Below are positions 1 to 10,889 of a stretch of DNA of 64,000 bases, in pieces (the first letter of the stretch is position 1; the number at the start of each line of letters is the position of its first letter). The stretch comes from Platynereis dumerilii (lineage: Eukaryota; Annelida; Polychaeta; Phyllodocida; Nereididae): assembly GCA_026936325.1 (NCBI GenBank), contig JAPTHN010000155.1, forward strand, positions 186,001-250,000, given 5' to 3'. The notes beneath the pieces were generated by a model. That model worked only from the letters and a program-made list of their open reading frames with translations. It was not told the origin of the DNA and ran no database searches. The position numbers were made by a program, and so were the translations under genes.

Positions 1-338
1 AGTCCTTGTACAATGACAACCTTACCTAAAAACATAATGTTAGCTGGACAGTGAAAATGGAAATTAAGTTGTGTGTCATTATGCTGATGACTTGTCATGA
101 TCATACGTAATACTTTTACGTTAATTCAGTTTAAAGAGACTAAAATAATTATTCAGATACAGGGATTTAGTCAAATGCTCCAGAAATTTCGGGTAACATA
201 AGTTATAAGTTGCAACATATTAAAAATCCAGCGATTTGCATAGATCATTCTCGCAAACAGTTTATCGGCTATTCAACATGTCCTCCATTATGGCAATGGG
301 GATTTTCAAGACCAAAATCACCTGGAGAAAGAAAAGGG

Positions 339-560
339 TCAAATCTTGCATGACTGTGTTGTATGATTAATGTGTTTCATATGACAAACCCTTGAACATT
401 TGCTCCAGTTCTGATCCATGAGGTAACTAGATCGGTATGTTCCGTTGACAGCAGCGTCGAAAGATGCATCGGAAATGGAACCCAAATCACCAGCGGTTGT
501 CATGGCAACAGAAGCAACAGTTCCAGAGCCTCCTGTGAATCTGTACAGCATCGTCCACAT
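339..560 (-). CDS. Exon 2 of a secreted cysteine-containing protein gene
   Basis: On the minus strand an acceptor (TTTGTAG) ends at 561 and opens a reading frame in phase 0, matching the phase-0 end of the exon at 3668-3354. The 73 residues start MWTMLYRFTGGSGT and contain two possible N-glycosylation sites (NGT, NWS) and cysteines near the end. An aromatic WTMLYRF start followed by a Gly/Ser/Thr-rich stretch resembles the fibrinogen-related domains that follow PAN-like domains in some invertebrate extracellular proteins, such as coral skeletal organic matrix proteins; that is a resemblance only. The frame runs to TGA at 339-341, but a weak donor (AGG/GTTTGT, just after NWSKCS) could instead send the transcript off the left edge. 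Whether 339 is the true protein end is therefore unknown. Confidence 0.5.
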   Translation of the reverse strand: MWTMLYRFTGGSGTVASVAMTTAGDLGSISDASFDAAVNGTYRSSYLMDQNWSKCSRVCHMKHINHTTQSCKI

Positions 561-1193
561 CTACAAATCATTACTTTGATGGTGAATGATTCAGGATGGC
601 AGATTTCAGCATTTGCATTACATATGTAAATTTGAAAAGGTTGTACTCTGTAACGAAGTTCTAAATATTCCAAAAATGTTGTTGCCTTGTTGTAAACCAA
701 TAGTCTATTTTTATCTGTCTCTAGTTCTGAAACCATTTTTTGAAGAGAAATTCATTATCTAATTTTGAACATAACATTCGCGAACCTAGTATAACAACAG
801 CTCATAAATTTTGAATCTTTCAGTGGAGTGAGAATGAAGGACAAACAGTTAGTTTCTGTAAAAGTAAACATACCTGAATTTCTCTTGAAAAATCCCATTT
901 GGTGCTTAACCATCCTATTCTGTTTTGAAAACTTAATTTTCATTGCTCGTTTGTGTCGTCTGCATGAAAGAACTTATTTTGTTGGCAGGTTAGGCCACCA
1001 GCATTGCATCGTGCTTGCAGTGCCACACCAAGGGAAAATGGCTGAACTAACAGCAGCCTGGTTGGCAGCAGTGATGTGTGAAGTTTATTTGAAGTGTGAA
1101 GTTCAGAAGCTGATTGCTATTACTGTACTTGAATGGCATGTTAATTAATTGATTTAGGGCCAACTGACGGTGCTGTTGTTTATCACTGATTAA

Positions 1194-1863
1194 AGTTGAA
1201 TCCCACACTTGGCAAGAAATCTAAAATCCATGAGATATTCATGAAACTTTGTCAAAAAGTTCTTCAAAAAGAAAGCTTTCCAATGTAAAAAAAAATGGCG
1301 GGCTATCCAACATTATTTTCGAACTATGATCTTTTCAAAATCGTATGTCATTACATTAAAACAAACAGTAAAATACTGAAAAAGTGTGGGATTTATAACG
1401 AAAAGCAGCGTCACTCAAACAATATCCATGAGATATTTATGAAAAATTAAAGGAATGTAGCTGAAAATACACTTTATTGAAAAACAAGTCTTTGAAGCGG
1501 GGTTACTGATTTTTTTTTAGTTACGTGGTGTACAATATGAGAAAATGATGAAAACCAGTTCAACAAAAATAAGTCCCCTTAAAATAAACTTGAATATTTC
1601 AAAGATTCCTTCTCGATTTTTATGAAAGATGGATTGGATTATAGGCCTGTTTATCGACCCAAAGCGTGTGCATTTATAGTTCAGTGCCATTATTCCTGGC
1701 TGAGCCAGCAGCCTTCGAGTGAGCCTACCCCTGTTTTCAAAAATCTGTGGCTTTTCCAGACTATATGAACAATTTGACCAAGCGGGGGAGCCACCAGCTT
1801 GGGACTTTTTGTTGAACTGTGGAGTACAATAGGTGGAGTAGCTGTATTCTGTGGGATTCAACT
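1194..1863. mobile_element. TTAA-flanked miniature inverted-repeat element, copy 1
   Basis: Ends are AGTTGAATCCCACA and its exact complement, each flanked by TTAA (1190-1193 and 1864-1867). A four-base TTAA target duplication is the signature of the piggyBac superfamily. No open frame of meaningful length is seen inside, so it is non-autonomous. A second copy in the opposite orientation lies at 43373-44004. It sits in the intron of the minus-strand secreted-protein gene. Confidence 0.8.
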
Positions 1864-2172
1864 TTAAGTTGACACAGAAAACATTGTTTCAAAATAAGAA
1901 CAGTTAATTTTGAGCTCCTCGAATCTATGGCATTGCCATCTACATATTAATTCAATTATACTTTTAGTGCAGACTGGTAAGTTGATAAATAGTTGAAAAT
2001 TTATATGAATTTAAAAAATGTGTGTCACTTATTGCATTCTGTCCTCAATATATCGAATCTCCTATCAAGACACAAGCTATGAACTGTGCCGTTTGCTCTA
2101 TGCGAAGCAACCTAGTCAATTAAAAAAACTTAAATTGTGGATTAAAAACCAATTCAGTTAAAATATAACATA

Positions 2173-3150
2173 GCCGGGTCATTCCACAGTAACTACGCTT
2201 TTTGTGTCACTCAAGCAGTTCTCAGCGAAATCATAAAATGATCTTTTTCTTTCTAATCATATGCCTTCCCCCTCTTTTAAAGAAGTTATTTTCACTGTTA
2301 GTTATTTTCACTGTTAGTTATTTTCACTGTTAAATGGAAATTATCAGCTACTGCTTATATTTTGCACCTTTAACAATATCTGAAATCCAAAAGGTGATGT
2401 CACAGAAGATTCTTCTTTCAATTACGATACGTTTTAAACAATATCGAATCAATATAAATATTCGTGGTGGTTCTGAATCTCTAGACAACTACTCCACATA
2501 CTTATATCCCAAGATCGACTGAATTCTTCCTCTTCTATGTATACTGTGGGAAACAAAATTACCTTGTCACCAGAAAACATGTCACTGGTGTTACTCATTA
2601 AATAAAGCATGGCTGTAAAAGGAACGCCCCCTTTTATCTTAGGTCAAATGTACCAGGGAGCATCCTCTGATGGACAGGCATCCATGATAACTGTAGATTT
2701 TGGCATTTATACTTTTTCAGCACGCAGGGTGGCTTCACAGTGTGCTGAAATTAAGAGTATTCTTTTTCTGTGTCACTGTTGTTACCCTAAAAAATGGTCA
2801 ATTATTCTAGAATTTCGAAAAACTGACTCCGTCATAGAATACGTCCTGTTTACAGAAATCAACCTGTAGCAACACCTTTTTAAATCAATGCATCACCGTG
2901 GGAGCAATTGGTATTTCAGTGAAAATTGTCACTGGTGTTACCGTCTCAAAAATAGTTAACACTGGAGTCCAATGGTAACGCCAGTGACAAATGGCGGTAG
3001 AAAATCCAATGCAATTCTCATTTCGATGGGAAATATTAAAAAAATATATAAATTTGATCACTAGTTCAACTTTGAGTCAATGGCGTTTCTTCACTTATAC
3101 TGTAACACCAGTGACAGTTTTGCCTTAGTGATTGTGGAATGACCCAGCCA
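2173..3150. mobile_element. Roughly 1-kb inverted-repeat element with GGGTCATTCCAC ends
   Basis: The left end reads GCCGGGTCATTCCACAG and the right end is its near complement (TGGAATGACCCAGCC). Internally there are repeated blocks of the type TGTCACTGGTGTTAC in both orientations near both ends, and an 18-bp unit (GTTATTTTCACTGTTA..) repeated three times at about 2285-2333. The open frames inside do not resemble a transposase. The flanks (AATATAACATA) are also similar on both sides, so the true border may lie a few bases further out. Confidence 0.65.
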
Positions 3151-3353
3151 GTATGTTATATTTATGTATTAGACATCCTGATGAGAAATTACAAGCATTA
3201 GATATTTAGCAATCAAACAATTTGGCGATTCTACCGAAAAATGCACTAAAATTTACTAAAACTGCGATCTCCCAGAAAACTTAATGGTTTGATTCCAAAT
3301 TTTTTATATGTATTACATGTAATCTAAGACACAGTGTAAATGACTTCGCTTAC

Positions 3354-3668
3354 CTGGACATCAGTTGTCAAAACAGCCACACCTGGTGCATAGACGAGAG
3401 TAACGTTATCATTGAAGCACTTACATGATTTTGTTGCTGATTGATAACTGACAACTTTGATAGTCTGATTTGACCAACTGCATTGAGTGACGCAATCAAA
3501 AGGAGAATCTGCTCCAAATGTCTGTATTGCTTTATCAGCGACTTTTCGGTTTTCCAGATATTCGTAAGTTTCACTTCTCGAAAATGATGCTAATGATGAA
3601 ATGAAATCACTCATGAGAAACAACGCTGAAAGACATGCTGTCATGCAGCCATTTTGTAGTAGTTGCAT
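3354..3668 (-). CDS. Exon 1 of a secreted protein: signal peptide plus PAN-like segment
   Basis: The ATG at 3668 begins 105 codons ending at a strong donor (CAG/GTAAGC, exon end 3354, phase 0). Residues about 5-27 are hydrophobic and look like a signal peptide. They are followed by a mature region with four cysteines in C-x3-C and C-x-C spacing (DCVTQC and SCKC) around an aromatic-rich strand. This spacing, with the SxKSC motif, is reminiscent of PAN/apple-like modules, but I cannot confirm the fold. The exon joins in phase to the one at 560-339, giving an extracellular or secreted product. No promoter element is obvious upstream (3670-3900). The gene may extend beyond the left edge. Confidence 0.6.
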
Positions 3669-3920
3669 TTTCGAGGTTCTGTGGTTCAGATGTCACCTTT
3701 CGGAATGACAATCTGGTCTTCCTGTGTGTTCAGTTGTGTGATTCAGCAGTCAGGTGTATAGCCGTTGCTATGAAATTAATCAAATTTGATGATACAGAAT
3801 GTGCTCGGTTGCCTTTTGCTTTTAGTTAGGCTGCAACAGTGTCTGTAGCATTGATAGAACCTTCAGTCGGACTGCGCGTCCAGCTGCTGCGTGTGCCTTT
3901 TTGAGGTTCAGGCATTAGGC

Positions 3921-4294
3921 TACTGCACTGTGCTCTAACGAGGGGGGTACCCTCGCCATTTTAGGTTGGTTGGTACCCTCGCCATTTTAGGTTGGTTGGT
4001 ACCCTCGCCATTTTAGGTTGGTTGGTACCCTCGCCATTTTAGGTTGGTTGGTACCCTCGCCAAAATGTTGGTACCCTCGCCTCGATTGAATTCTAATTTC
4101 AAAGATGTCTTTTGCAAGTTCGAATCTGACACTTGGCAATTATTTATTCCACAAAGCATTAAAAACACCTTCACAATTTGAAGGTCTCAGTCCCCCTAAT
4201 TTGTCTGCAATTTCACTTTGAAATCACGAATCGACAGTTGTAATGGCTACCCTGATGGCGAGGGTACCTCCCTCGATAGTGCACAGTGTACTGT
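3921..4294. mobile_element. Miniature inverted-repeat element carrying a 26-bp minisatellite
   Basis: The outer ~40 bp at 3921-3960 and 4255-4294 are inverted copies (core GAGGGNGGTACCCTCGCCAT). Just inside the left end a 26-bp unit (GGTACCCTCGCCATTTTAGG + TTGGTT) is repeated about four times with GGTACC at 3946, 3972, 3998, 4024 and 4050, then a shorter copy at 4070. The tandem unit contains the inner part of the terminal repeat, so it has probably grown out of the left end of the element. Confidence 0.75.
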
Positions 4295-4299
4295 AAAGG

Positions 4300-5395
4300 A
4301 TGTCAATATCTTCTTTGTTGATGTCTCCAAGTAACCAGAGATTGGGCCAGACATAACTGATCTTTAGCTTCTCGGATCTTTTCGAGGCACTTTTTTGGGG
4401 GTTGGTCGGAAGGGTGAAAAATAAAAAGCTCTCATCTTTCATTTTTAATGAAGTCAATTGTTAAAAATTGTAGGTTAGCTTAATTTTTTTTCGATGGAAG
4501 GAAATCTGTTGGCAAAAAATTAAATATGTTAGTCCTCGGTAATTAGCATTTAAGTGCACATAAACAACAATAATATGATGTCGCTTGAAAGATTCACGGA
4601 CCTCATGCAGACCAAAGAAAGAAGGAATAATTGATGTTGGTAAATGAGGAATGAAGTGATCCTCTTTGAAAATATATAGCTCAAAACCATAATACAAAGT
4701 ATCATTAATTTATACAAAAACAGCATATTTTCCAGTTGTAGGCAAAAATTATTCGCACAAATTCATTAATTTGTTTACGACATCTGGATGCAATGAAAAC
4801 AGGGAAAATATATTATTGTCTTTGCTGAGACAAGTCATTCAAGCAGTGATTAAAGGAAACTTGCTTGGTTGGCGAAAAACTGTTATGGTGAGCATTTGTG
4901 TGAGAGATCAAAGGTGATAATCCAATCAAATTAGTGTGGCTCCACAGTTCAATATCGATGGCTTTAGTGCAAAACATCCTATGTTATCTTTTGTAAAATG
5001 AGGTTGTTTGCAGAAGTAGAAACTGACACATAATATTATCTTTACCTTTGCAAAAGGCAAAAAGAGTTGTTGGATTTTCTCTGTAAAAAAAGTATACGAA
5101 AGTAAGTCAAAACCCCCTATAATAAGACATTGAAATGTCAAACCTGCTATCTTTTCAAATGATAGTGAGCAGCTTCTAATCTTTTACAAATGAAAGTACA
5201 ACATTTCCTATTGTCTCCCGACTCGTATGTATTCCTGAATTAAGACTCCGACTACATACAAGGTTGACAATTCATTTGTGAATTTATTTTGTAAATAAGG
5301 TGATTTCTGTAGAATATCCTCTTTCCAGATAAAGTGTCTGATCATGAATTTGTAAAAAAGATTAATTCTATTTCAATATATATATTTGCCTGCTG
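4300..5395. other. Gene-free stretch, nothing recognised
   Basis: AT-rich single-copy-looking DNA. The short open frames on both strands lack splice-site context, biased composition or recognisable motifs. No repeat ends, RNA gene or promoter motif could be seen. Confidence 0.5.
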
Positions 5396-5399
5396 AAAT

Positions 5400-5665
5400 T
5401 ATTTTGGTGTACCCTGAGATCAGGCAGCTTTGGTATTTTAGATGTTCGATGGATGTTTGGGGCTTTACATCCTGTATTTATGCACTTGCCACTTGGTAGG
5501 CTAATTAGAACAGGAGGAGGACACGGCAATGAGGTGAAGGATGATTGAAACAGCCATCCAGCATAGGCCCAGGTGACCCAGCAAGAGGTGGATTCAAACC
5601 CAGGACCCAGCAATTGGCAGTCCAGCACGCTACCATGTGCTAGACCAACCCTCCTGCCTGGTATT
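5400..5665 (-). repeat. tRNA-derived SINE, copy A (minus strand)
   Basis: Read on the minus strand, the head begins GGAGGGTTGGTCTAGCAC, has an A-box-like GGTAGCGTGCTGG segment and a clear B box (GGGTTTGAATCC, about 5590-5601), the layout of a tRNA-derived Pol III promoter. A non-tRNA body with CATGCTGGATGG and CTAATTAGCC follows toward lower coordinates. It is an insertion, not a tRNA gene: the cloverleaf is not intact. Confidence 0.65.
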
Positions 5666-5695
5666 TTAGATGTAGCTTCCAGAATTTTCTGATGC

Positions 5696-5800
5696 TGGAA
5701 TGCCTCTGTAGCATACTGGTTAGCATGTTGTGTACAGTTGATGCGAGTTCAAACCCTGCTCTGGTCATGTCCAGAAGTTAAACGGGGCCCCCATTTAATT
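5696..5800 (+). repeat. tRNA-derived SINE fragment (plus strand)
   Basis: TGCCTCTGTAGCATACTGG, TTAGCATG and then GAGTTCAAACCCTGCTC reproduce the A-box/B-box arrangement of the SINEs at 17706 and 19958, but in the opposite orientation. Only the tRNA-like head is clear. Confidence 0.5.
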
Positions 5801-6025
5801 TTGACTTTTGTTGCCTTGAATTGTGTTTGGCTTTATTGACTTGGTGAAATGAATAAGTTCTTTTTGGGCAGCCTTGAAATAAATAATTTCTGGTGTGGGT
5901 ATTCTTAAAAAGAATGTTGCTTGATTTAGAAAGGATTATTTGTGGATGTTACGTATGCAAAACAAATAATCACTTTTGCCAAGGAAAACTCCAATGGTTG
6001 TCCCCATAAAAAGGCCGCATATCTT
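5765..6025. repeat. Diverged member of the CCATTTAAT / GAAATAAATAATT repeat family
   Basis: Contains GGGGCCCCCATTTAAT, TTCTTTTTGGGCAGCCTT, TGAAATAAATAATTTCTGG and, at the far end, AAACTCCAATGGTTGTCCCC. The same ordered blocks recur at 6112-6400, 15566-16668 and 17190-17612, so this is a dispersed family seen four times in the window. Confidence 0.55.
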
Positions 6026-6111
6026 TTTAATTTGTGACTGGCCTTACACTAAAATTATGATTATTGGATTATTGTAAAGATGTCTACAGTCAGTACTTCG
6101 TGTAAAGGTAA

Positions 6112-6400
6112 AAGGGGGCACCTATTAAATATCGAGGGGGAGGGGTTGAAGTTAAAAGAATGTTCTTGCTCAGTATTGGTGAAATGCATGAGTTTTTTTT
6201 TGGGCAGTTTTGAAATAAATAATTTTATGGGGGTTTTTCTTTACGAGGTGTTGCATGATTTTGGAATGAATATTCAGGGTGACTCCTTGCTACTTCTCGC
6301 GCTTGAAATAAATAATTACTGCTGCTGTTACCGTGATAAAAAAATTCCTGCTAAGTAAAATTCGAAGCCCCCCCCCCTGATTATTAAATGACCACGCCCT
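6112..6400. mobile_element. Miniature element, CCATTTAAT family, copy 2
   Basis: Left end GGGGGCACCTATTAAATATC and right end GATTATTAAATGACCACGCC are inverted relatives of each other, each bordered internally by a long G (or C) run. The interior shares GGTGAAATGCATGAG.., TTTGGGCAG and GAAATAAATAATT with the neighbouring copy at 5765. No coding capacity. Confidence 0.6.
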
Positions 6401-6659
6401 CACAATGTATTACTTTCTATATATGCATATATCTATCAATGGGGGATTACCAAAATTTGCATGGGACATTCGTTCATGAACTCCAAATTGGCCCTTGGCA
6501 TCAATTGGTGTAAGGCATGACATCATACAGCATACTGCGCATAACCAGAAAAAAGGAACCGTGCACCAAAAACAATTCAGTTTCCAAGTGACCATGGCTG
6601 ACAAAAGGTGATGTATGATTTACTGTTAAGATTTTGAGACTCTAACCAAAGCTGTTGAC

Positions 6660-7005
6660 ACAACCCCATAGGCACATCGACGTTGCAGCAACGTTGCAAC
6701 GACGTCCCACTTTTCGTCAAATGATGTGTAATTGTTTGGTTGAAATTATGTTGTCACAACGTTGTGAAGCAACGTCAAAGATATGACATTAGCATGCAAC
6801 GTTGTGGCGACGTTTTACAACATTGTGAGCAATGTCAGGAGTTAACGTCAGCTTGCGACGTTGTCTCAATGTTTTAAAAAAACCCCGACGTCGTGTTCAC
6901 GTTGGGGCGACATAATCATACCATATATATCTACGTGATCAACAGACCAGCTCTCCACCAATTAGCAACGTCGGGGTTTACGTCGTGTGCCCACTGGGAA
7001 ATGAC
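6660..7005. repeat. Degenerate array of ACGTTG/CAACGT motifs with inverted ends
   Basis: Many copies of GACGTTGT, CAACGTTG and ACGTCGTGT occur in both orientations. The left edge (CCCATAGGCACATCGACGTT) is an approximate inverse of the right edge (AACGTC..ACGTCGTGTGCCCACTGGG). This looks like a decayed miniature transposon with internal motif multiplication. Borders are approximate. Confidence 0.5.
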
Positions 7006-7304
7006 AATGAAGAACAATTCAAAAGTAAATGTAGAAGTTGCATTACACTGACAAAAGTCAGTCTCAACAGAAATTTCAGTTACCCCCTTGGCAGGCCTGT
7101 TCAAGCATGAGCCTTTTACAATTCGACGGGGAGTATACGTACTGGCAGCCATTTCCAGGGCGCACAATGCTAATTCATTCAGGGAACTGGGAGAACATCG
7201 GATGACCACTTACAATTCCTAGAATGAAGATCTGCTGTCTAAAGCCGGCATCGATTGCCTGGAGCTTCAATGTCAAAAGACTCTGATAATTTAAGTCTAA
7301 AAAA

Positions 7305-7695
7305 CAGTAAATAACATAGCCCCAGCCTATATGACCGGCATTTTTTGTACTCAAAACAGGCAATCATGGAAAGGCCTTACTCTGGAGGAGGAGCGGGTGA
7401 GAACCAGCAAACACGGGACGCTCTCATTGAGGGCCTTCGGCCCAAAACTGTGGAACACCCTGCCTCCAGCTATAAAATCCAGCAAAAACAGATCTAAAAT
7501 CCAAATTAAAAGACTTTAAAGGAGTGAGCTGTAAATGCTCGTAAATGATTGCTAAGCTTCCATTGTCTGTTTTTATTTATATATGTACGTGTTGATTTTA
7601 ATTTTGTTAATGTTATGTCGGAGAATAGCTACTTACAGCTAATGTTTATTGCAGATGTCAAGCCGACAATAAATAAATATTTGAAAATTGAAAAT
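7305..7695 (+). mobile_element. 5'-truncated LINE: last codons of the reverse-transcriptase ORF plus 3' UTR
   Basis: The plus-strand frame reads IAPAYMTG, then RTSKHGTLSLRAFGPKLWN and TLPPAIKSSKNRSKIQIKRL. This matches the C-terminal signature of many CR1/jockey-type LINE ORF2 proteins (R..AFSVAAPKLWNSLP..IR.......FK..LK..L). The ORF ends at about 7519. An AT-rich tail follows to AATAAATAAATATTTGAAAA. Everything 5' of this is missing, as usual for LINE insertions. Confidence 0.75.
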
Positions 7696-7699
7696 GATG

Positions 7700-8850
7700 G
7701 AGGGCTACCATGCGCACAAATACAAAACAATTCATGGAGAAAATTTTCTGTTTTTAGTGTTGTATTATTATCTTCAGCCAAGCAAGAACAATGGTGACCA
7801 TAAAAATAGCAACTTAATATTGAACAGTTTTCTTGACGATATTCTAAAACTTTACATTAATGTATTGTTTGAAACCTTCGAAAGAGTGGCTTTTGATTTT
7901 TTTCTTTATAATTTTGGTACATGTTATTGTAGATTTTTGTGTACCTTTATCGTATGCCATATTGAAAAGTCCATAGGCCCATCAATCCGGCTAAGGTCAA
8001 TCCTGAATATGCATGCCGGTTGATGGATACTCTGCTCCTATGGCTTAACTTATAGTTAACTAATCAGATCTGGTGCATGGAATGAAAACAGAGAGTAAAG
8101 TTGCTCTTCACTTCAGATCCAGAGAATAACTGCTTTATTCAAGCTAACCCTGGCCTTTTATAGGCCAGATACCATTTGCCAGGCTGGCACAACTGCCAGC
8201 TCATCATCTCCATACAATGGAGCTCATGTGACATCATAAACACAATTTGCACAATTAATACAATACAACAATACATTCAATTATTAATACAAAACTCATT
8301 ACAATGGATACAACAGACACTCTTGCAGATGTGAGGTGTCCCATCAGTGTTCTTGCAGCTGTGCTTCATCAAAGACACAGACTGTTCATTGTCCCAAGTG
8401 ATGCTGTGCCAGCTTCAGCTTGCCCATCTGCTCCGATCATTGTGTATCCTAAGCCACTTCATTATGGCTGCAATCCAGCACTGTCATGAGCAGTGCTGAG
8501 AGGTTCATTCAGAATGTATATGCATAACTACTGTTATCTAGGTAAGAACATTTTCTAAAACTAATTCTAAGTTATCTGGTACTGACTCTCTACAATATGA
8601 TGCTAGGAGTCTAAGAGGTGTTTTACAGCAGGAGTATGTATGTAAATAATTTTCTGACAGGAACTGGTCTGTTCAAATGAAAATATCTTGAAAACAAGTG
8701 GGTGTCTTTGGAAAACGTGTTTATGGATGGGACGAGGATATGTTTTTTCATAGTTTCCATTGTTCTTGACTGTGCTTCAACTTTGGTTTTCTAATTGGGG
8801 GATAATGAGCTCCTTGATCCAATAACTATGCACCATAAATATACCGGCTG
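7700..8850. other. Gene-free stretch, no confident feature
   Basis: A short imperfect hairpin around 7979-8027 (CATCAATCCGGC .. GCCGGTTGATGG) is the only structure noticed. The segment at 8100-8260 is less AT-rich than its surroundings (CTTTTATAGGCC, TGCCAGGCTGGC) but has no supported coding frame. Confidence 0.4.
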
Positions 8851-8854
8851 AGTA

Positions 8855-9199
8855 GGGGACAGCGGGGCTGGTTGACACAAGGGCAGGTCGTCTCAGGGGC
8901 TGGTTGTAACGGAGCAGGTTGTCACACCATTGCGGCGGGTTGTCGCTGGTAGCATGCACAAACTTTGAGGTTGTCGCAGGTAGCACAAACTTTGAGCCTT
9001 CTCATATATACTTTATGTAGTTCCAAATAAAAGTTGCAATAAATATCAAATATAAGAGAATGAAAGTTGGTTCATAAAAGCTTAAAAATATGCCTATAAC
9101 TATGTATAAACTCCTCGGTGTGACATTTGCCCCAGCAGTGTAACAACCTGCCCAGTGGTGTGACAACCTACCCCTGTGACAGCCAGCCCTGGTCTCCCC
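8855..9199. mobile_element. TA-flanked miniature element with GGTTGTCACA motif repeats
   Basis: Left end GGGGACAGCGGGGCTGG and right end CCAGCCCTGGTCTCCCC are inverted, each next to TA (8853-8854, 9200-9201). GGTTGTCACACC-like motifs repeat several times inside both ends (GGCTGGTTGACACA, GGTTGTCGC, TGTGACAACCT). No transposase frame. Confidence 0.7.
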
Positions 9200-9354
9200 T
9201 ACTATAAGTTACTTAAAAAAAATCATATAACTGATTGTACCTTTATATTTAATTGGAAATTACATTAAAACAGCCATGCCTAACAGTCATCAGCAAATGA
9301 TAATGATTGATTGCAAACATTTTTTTAACAGGACACAGTGCCTTTTAAGTTAGA

Positions 9355-9500
9355 CCTACTTACTGATGACTGGTTACTTACTGCTTAGGCCTACTTACTG
9401 ATGACTGGTTACTTACTGCTTAGGCCTACTAACTGATTACTGGTTACTTACTGCTTAGGCCTACTTACTGATTACTAGTTAGATCTACTGATTACTCGTT
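9355..9500. repeat. 35-bp tandem repeat, about four copies
   Basis: The unit CCTACTTACTGATGACTGGT + TACTTACTGCTTAGG recurs at 9355, 9390, 9425 and 9460 with few changes, decaying after 9480. Function unknown. Confidence 0.8.
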
Positions 9501-10385
9501 ACTTTTGAAAAAGTAATCTAGTTACGTTGGAACCAAGTTACTTGTGAAAGTGAGGTAACTAATGGATTACTAAACTGCTCACACTTAAAAACGCACACTT
9601 CCAAAGTTCCAAAAGTGTTAAAAATAGTATTTCCTCTTAAAGTATCACAATGAAAGTTTGCATACTTCTTGAAGATGCCATCAGATATATTCACAAACAT
9701 TTTTAAATCTCTAACTGCACTAATTTTGTGTCAAATTAATTTGTCGTGGTTACTGTCGAAAACGCAAGTCACAAAATTTCAATATTCTCTGATCATTAAT
9801 TTCAACAACTAAGCTGTTCCTTCCACAATATTTTTTGATAAGCCAGGAAAGTTTACAATTTTACTCACTTGATTGGTTGGGGAAAAGGGATATTTTACCA
9901 AACCACAATTAAAGAGGATGAAATTAATAAAATTTAAGTGTCAATGCTGACCCGCCCCCTACAGGAGACTTTTGTCAAAATCTTCAAAAAAGATGTTTTA
10001 TTCAGATTTATGAGAGTATTGATATGGAATGATTGTCTATGTATGTATTTCTACCCTGGGTAAGCAGAAAGCCGCATAATTTAACAGTTTTGGTTCACAT
10101 GCATCACTTCTAGATGCTGAGTCATTAATTTTGAGTTGTCAATTCAAAATCTGCTTTATCATTAACTTTTTTTTCAAAAACTTCCGTGGGGCAGTTTTGG
10201 ATGTCCTATACCCGTCATGTGAAAATTTCATAAGTTTATTCCTATCCAGTATGCATCAAAACCAATATTTCCATTAGTGCATTTTGTGTTGAAGTGCAGT
10301 TTGTGACTTGCATTTTCGACAGTAACCACGACAATTTAATTTACAGTTCTAGCAATTGCTCTGAAGAAATCATCTTTTTTTCATA
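9500..10385. other. Gene-free stretch, nothing recognised
   Basis: AT-rich. TTTGTGTCAAATTAATTTGTCG at 9727 and GACAGTAACCACGACAATTT at about 10318 share short blocks with inverted sense (GTCGTGGTTACTGTCGAAAA near 9741 against TTTTCGACAGTAACCACGAC near 10313), so a decayed inverted-repeat element of about 600 bp may occupy 9720-10340. No gene seen. Confidence 0.4.
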
Positions 10386-10393
10386 GTGTGGAC

Positions 10394-10878
10394 CAGTGCA
10401 TTTTTTAACATAGTAACTGGGAGACCAAATGGTCCCCCAGTGGATGGATTTGGTCTCCCAGTGATTGCCAAATTGGTATCACTGGGAGACCAATTTTTTT
10501 CCAGAGACTCTCATCAATTACGCATTTGTCATCCTAATCTGTAGTTCTAGGACGCATTTGGACCCTTCTCATATTAAAACAGTTCTTTGCTGTCTATACA
10601 TAGTACACAATAAGAATATTATACTGTATACTTTTGCTTCTGTCTTCTTTTTGATTGCCAATTAAAAGAAATTTGCGAAACTTTTTGTGGTTGCAATTGA
10701 CGCAACTCCTAAATTAGCAGTAAGTTCAACAATTCAAACTCCCATTGGAATGACTATATTATAAGAGTGTATCTAATGGATCTTCACACACAGCTGTTGA
10801 GCTATAGATGACGTCGCGCATCATGAAGCTACGAAGTTCCGTCGGTCTCCCAGTAGAATATCCTTAAAAAATGCTCTG
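10394..10878. mobile_element. hAT-type miniature element with exact 8-bp target duplication
   Basis: The left end CAGTGCATTTTTTAAC and right end TTAAAAAATGCTCTG are inverted and are flanked by a perfect duplication GTGTGGAC at 10386-10393 and 10879-10886. CAGTG-like ends with 8-bp duplications are characteristic of hAT transposons. The subterminal part contains several CTGGGAGACC/GGTCTCCCAG motifs in alternating orientation, also found at 13655-13762 and 31878-31975. No transposase frame is present. Confidence 0.85.
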
Positions 10879-10889
10879 GTGTGGACCTA

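Noticed and set aside
828-1148. 106-codon plus-strand open frame
   Set aside because: No splice context, family motif or biased composition. It lies antisense in the intron of the minus-strand gene.
2609-2869. 86-codon open frame
   Set aside because: Falls inside the inverted-repeat element 2173-3150 and does not resemble a transposase.
5590-5660. Functional tRNA gene
   Set aside because: A and B boxes are present but no intact cloverleaf can be drawn. A SINE-type body follows; the other tRNA-like heads in the window are the same.
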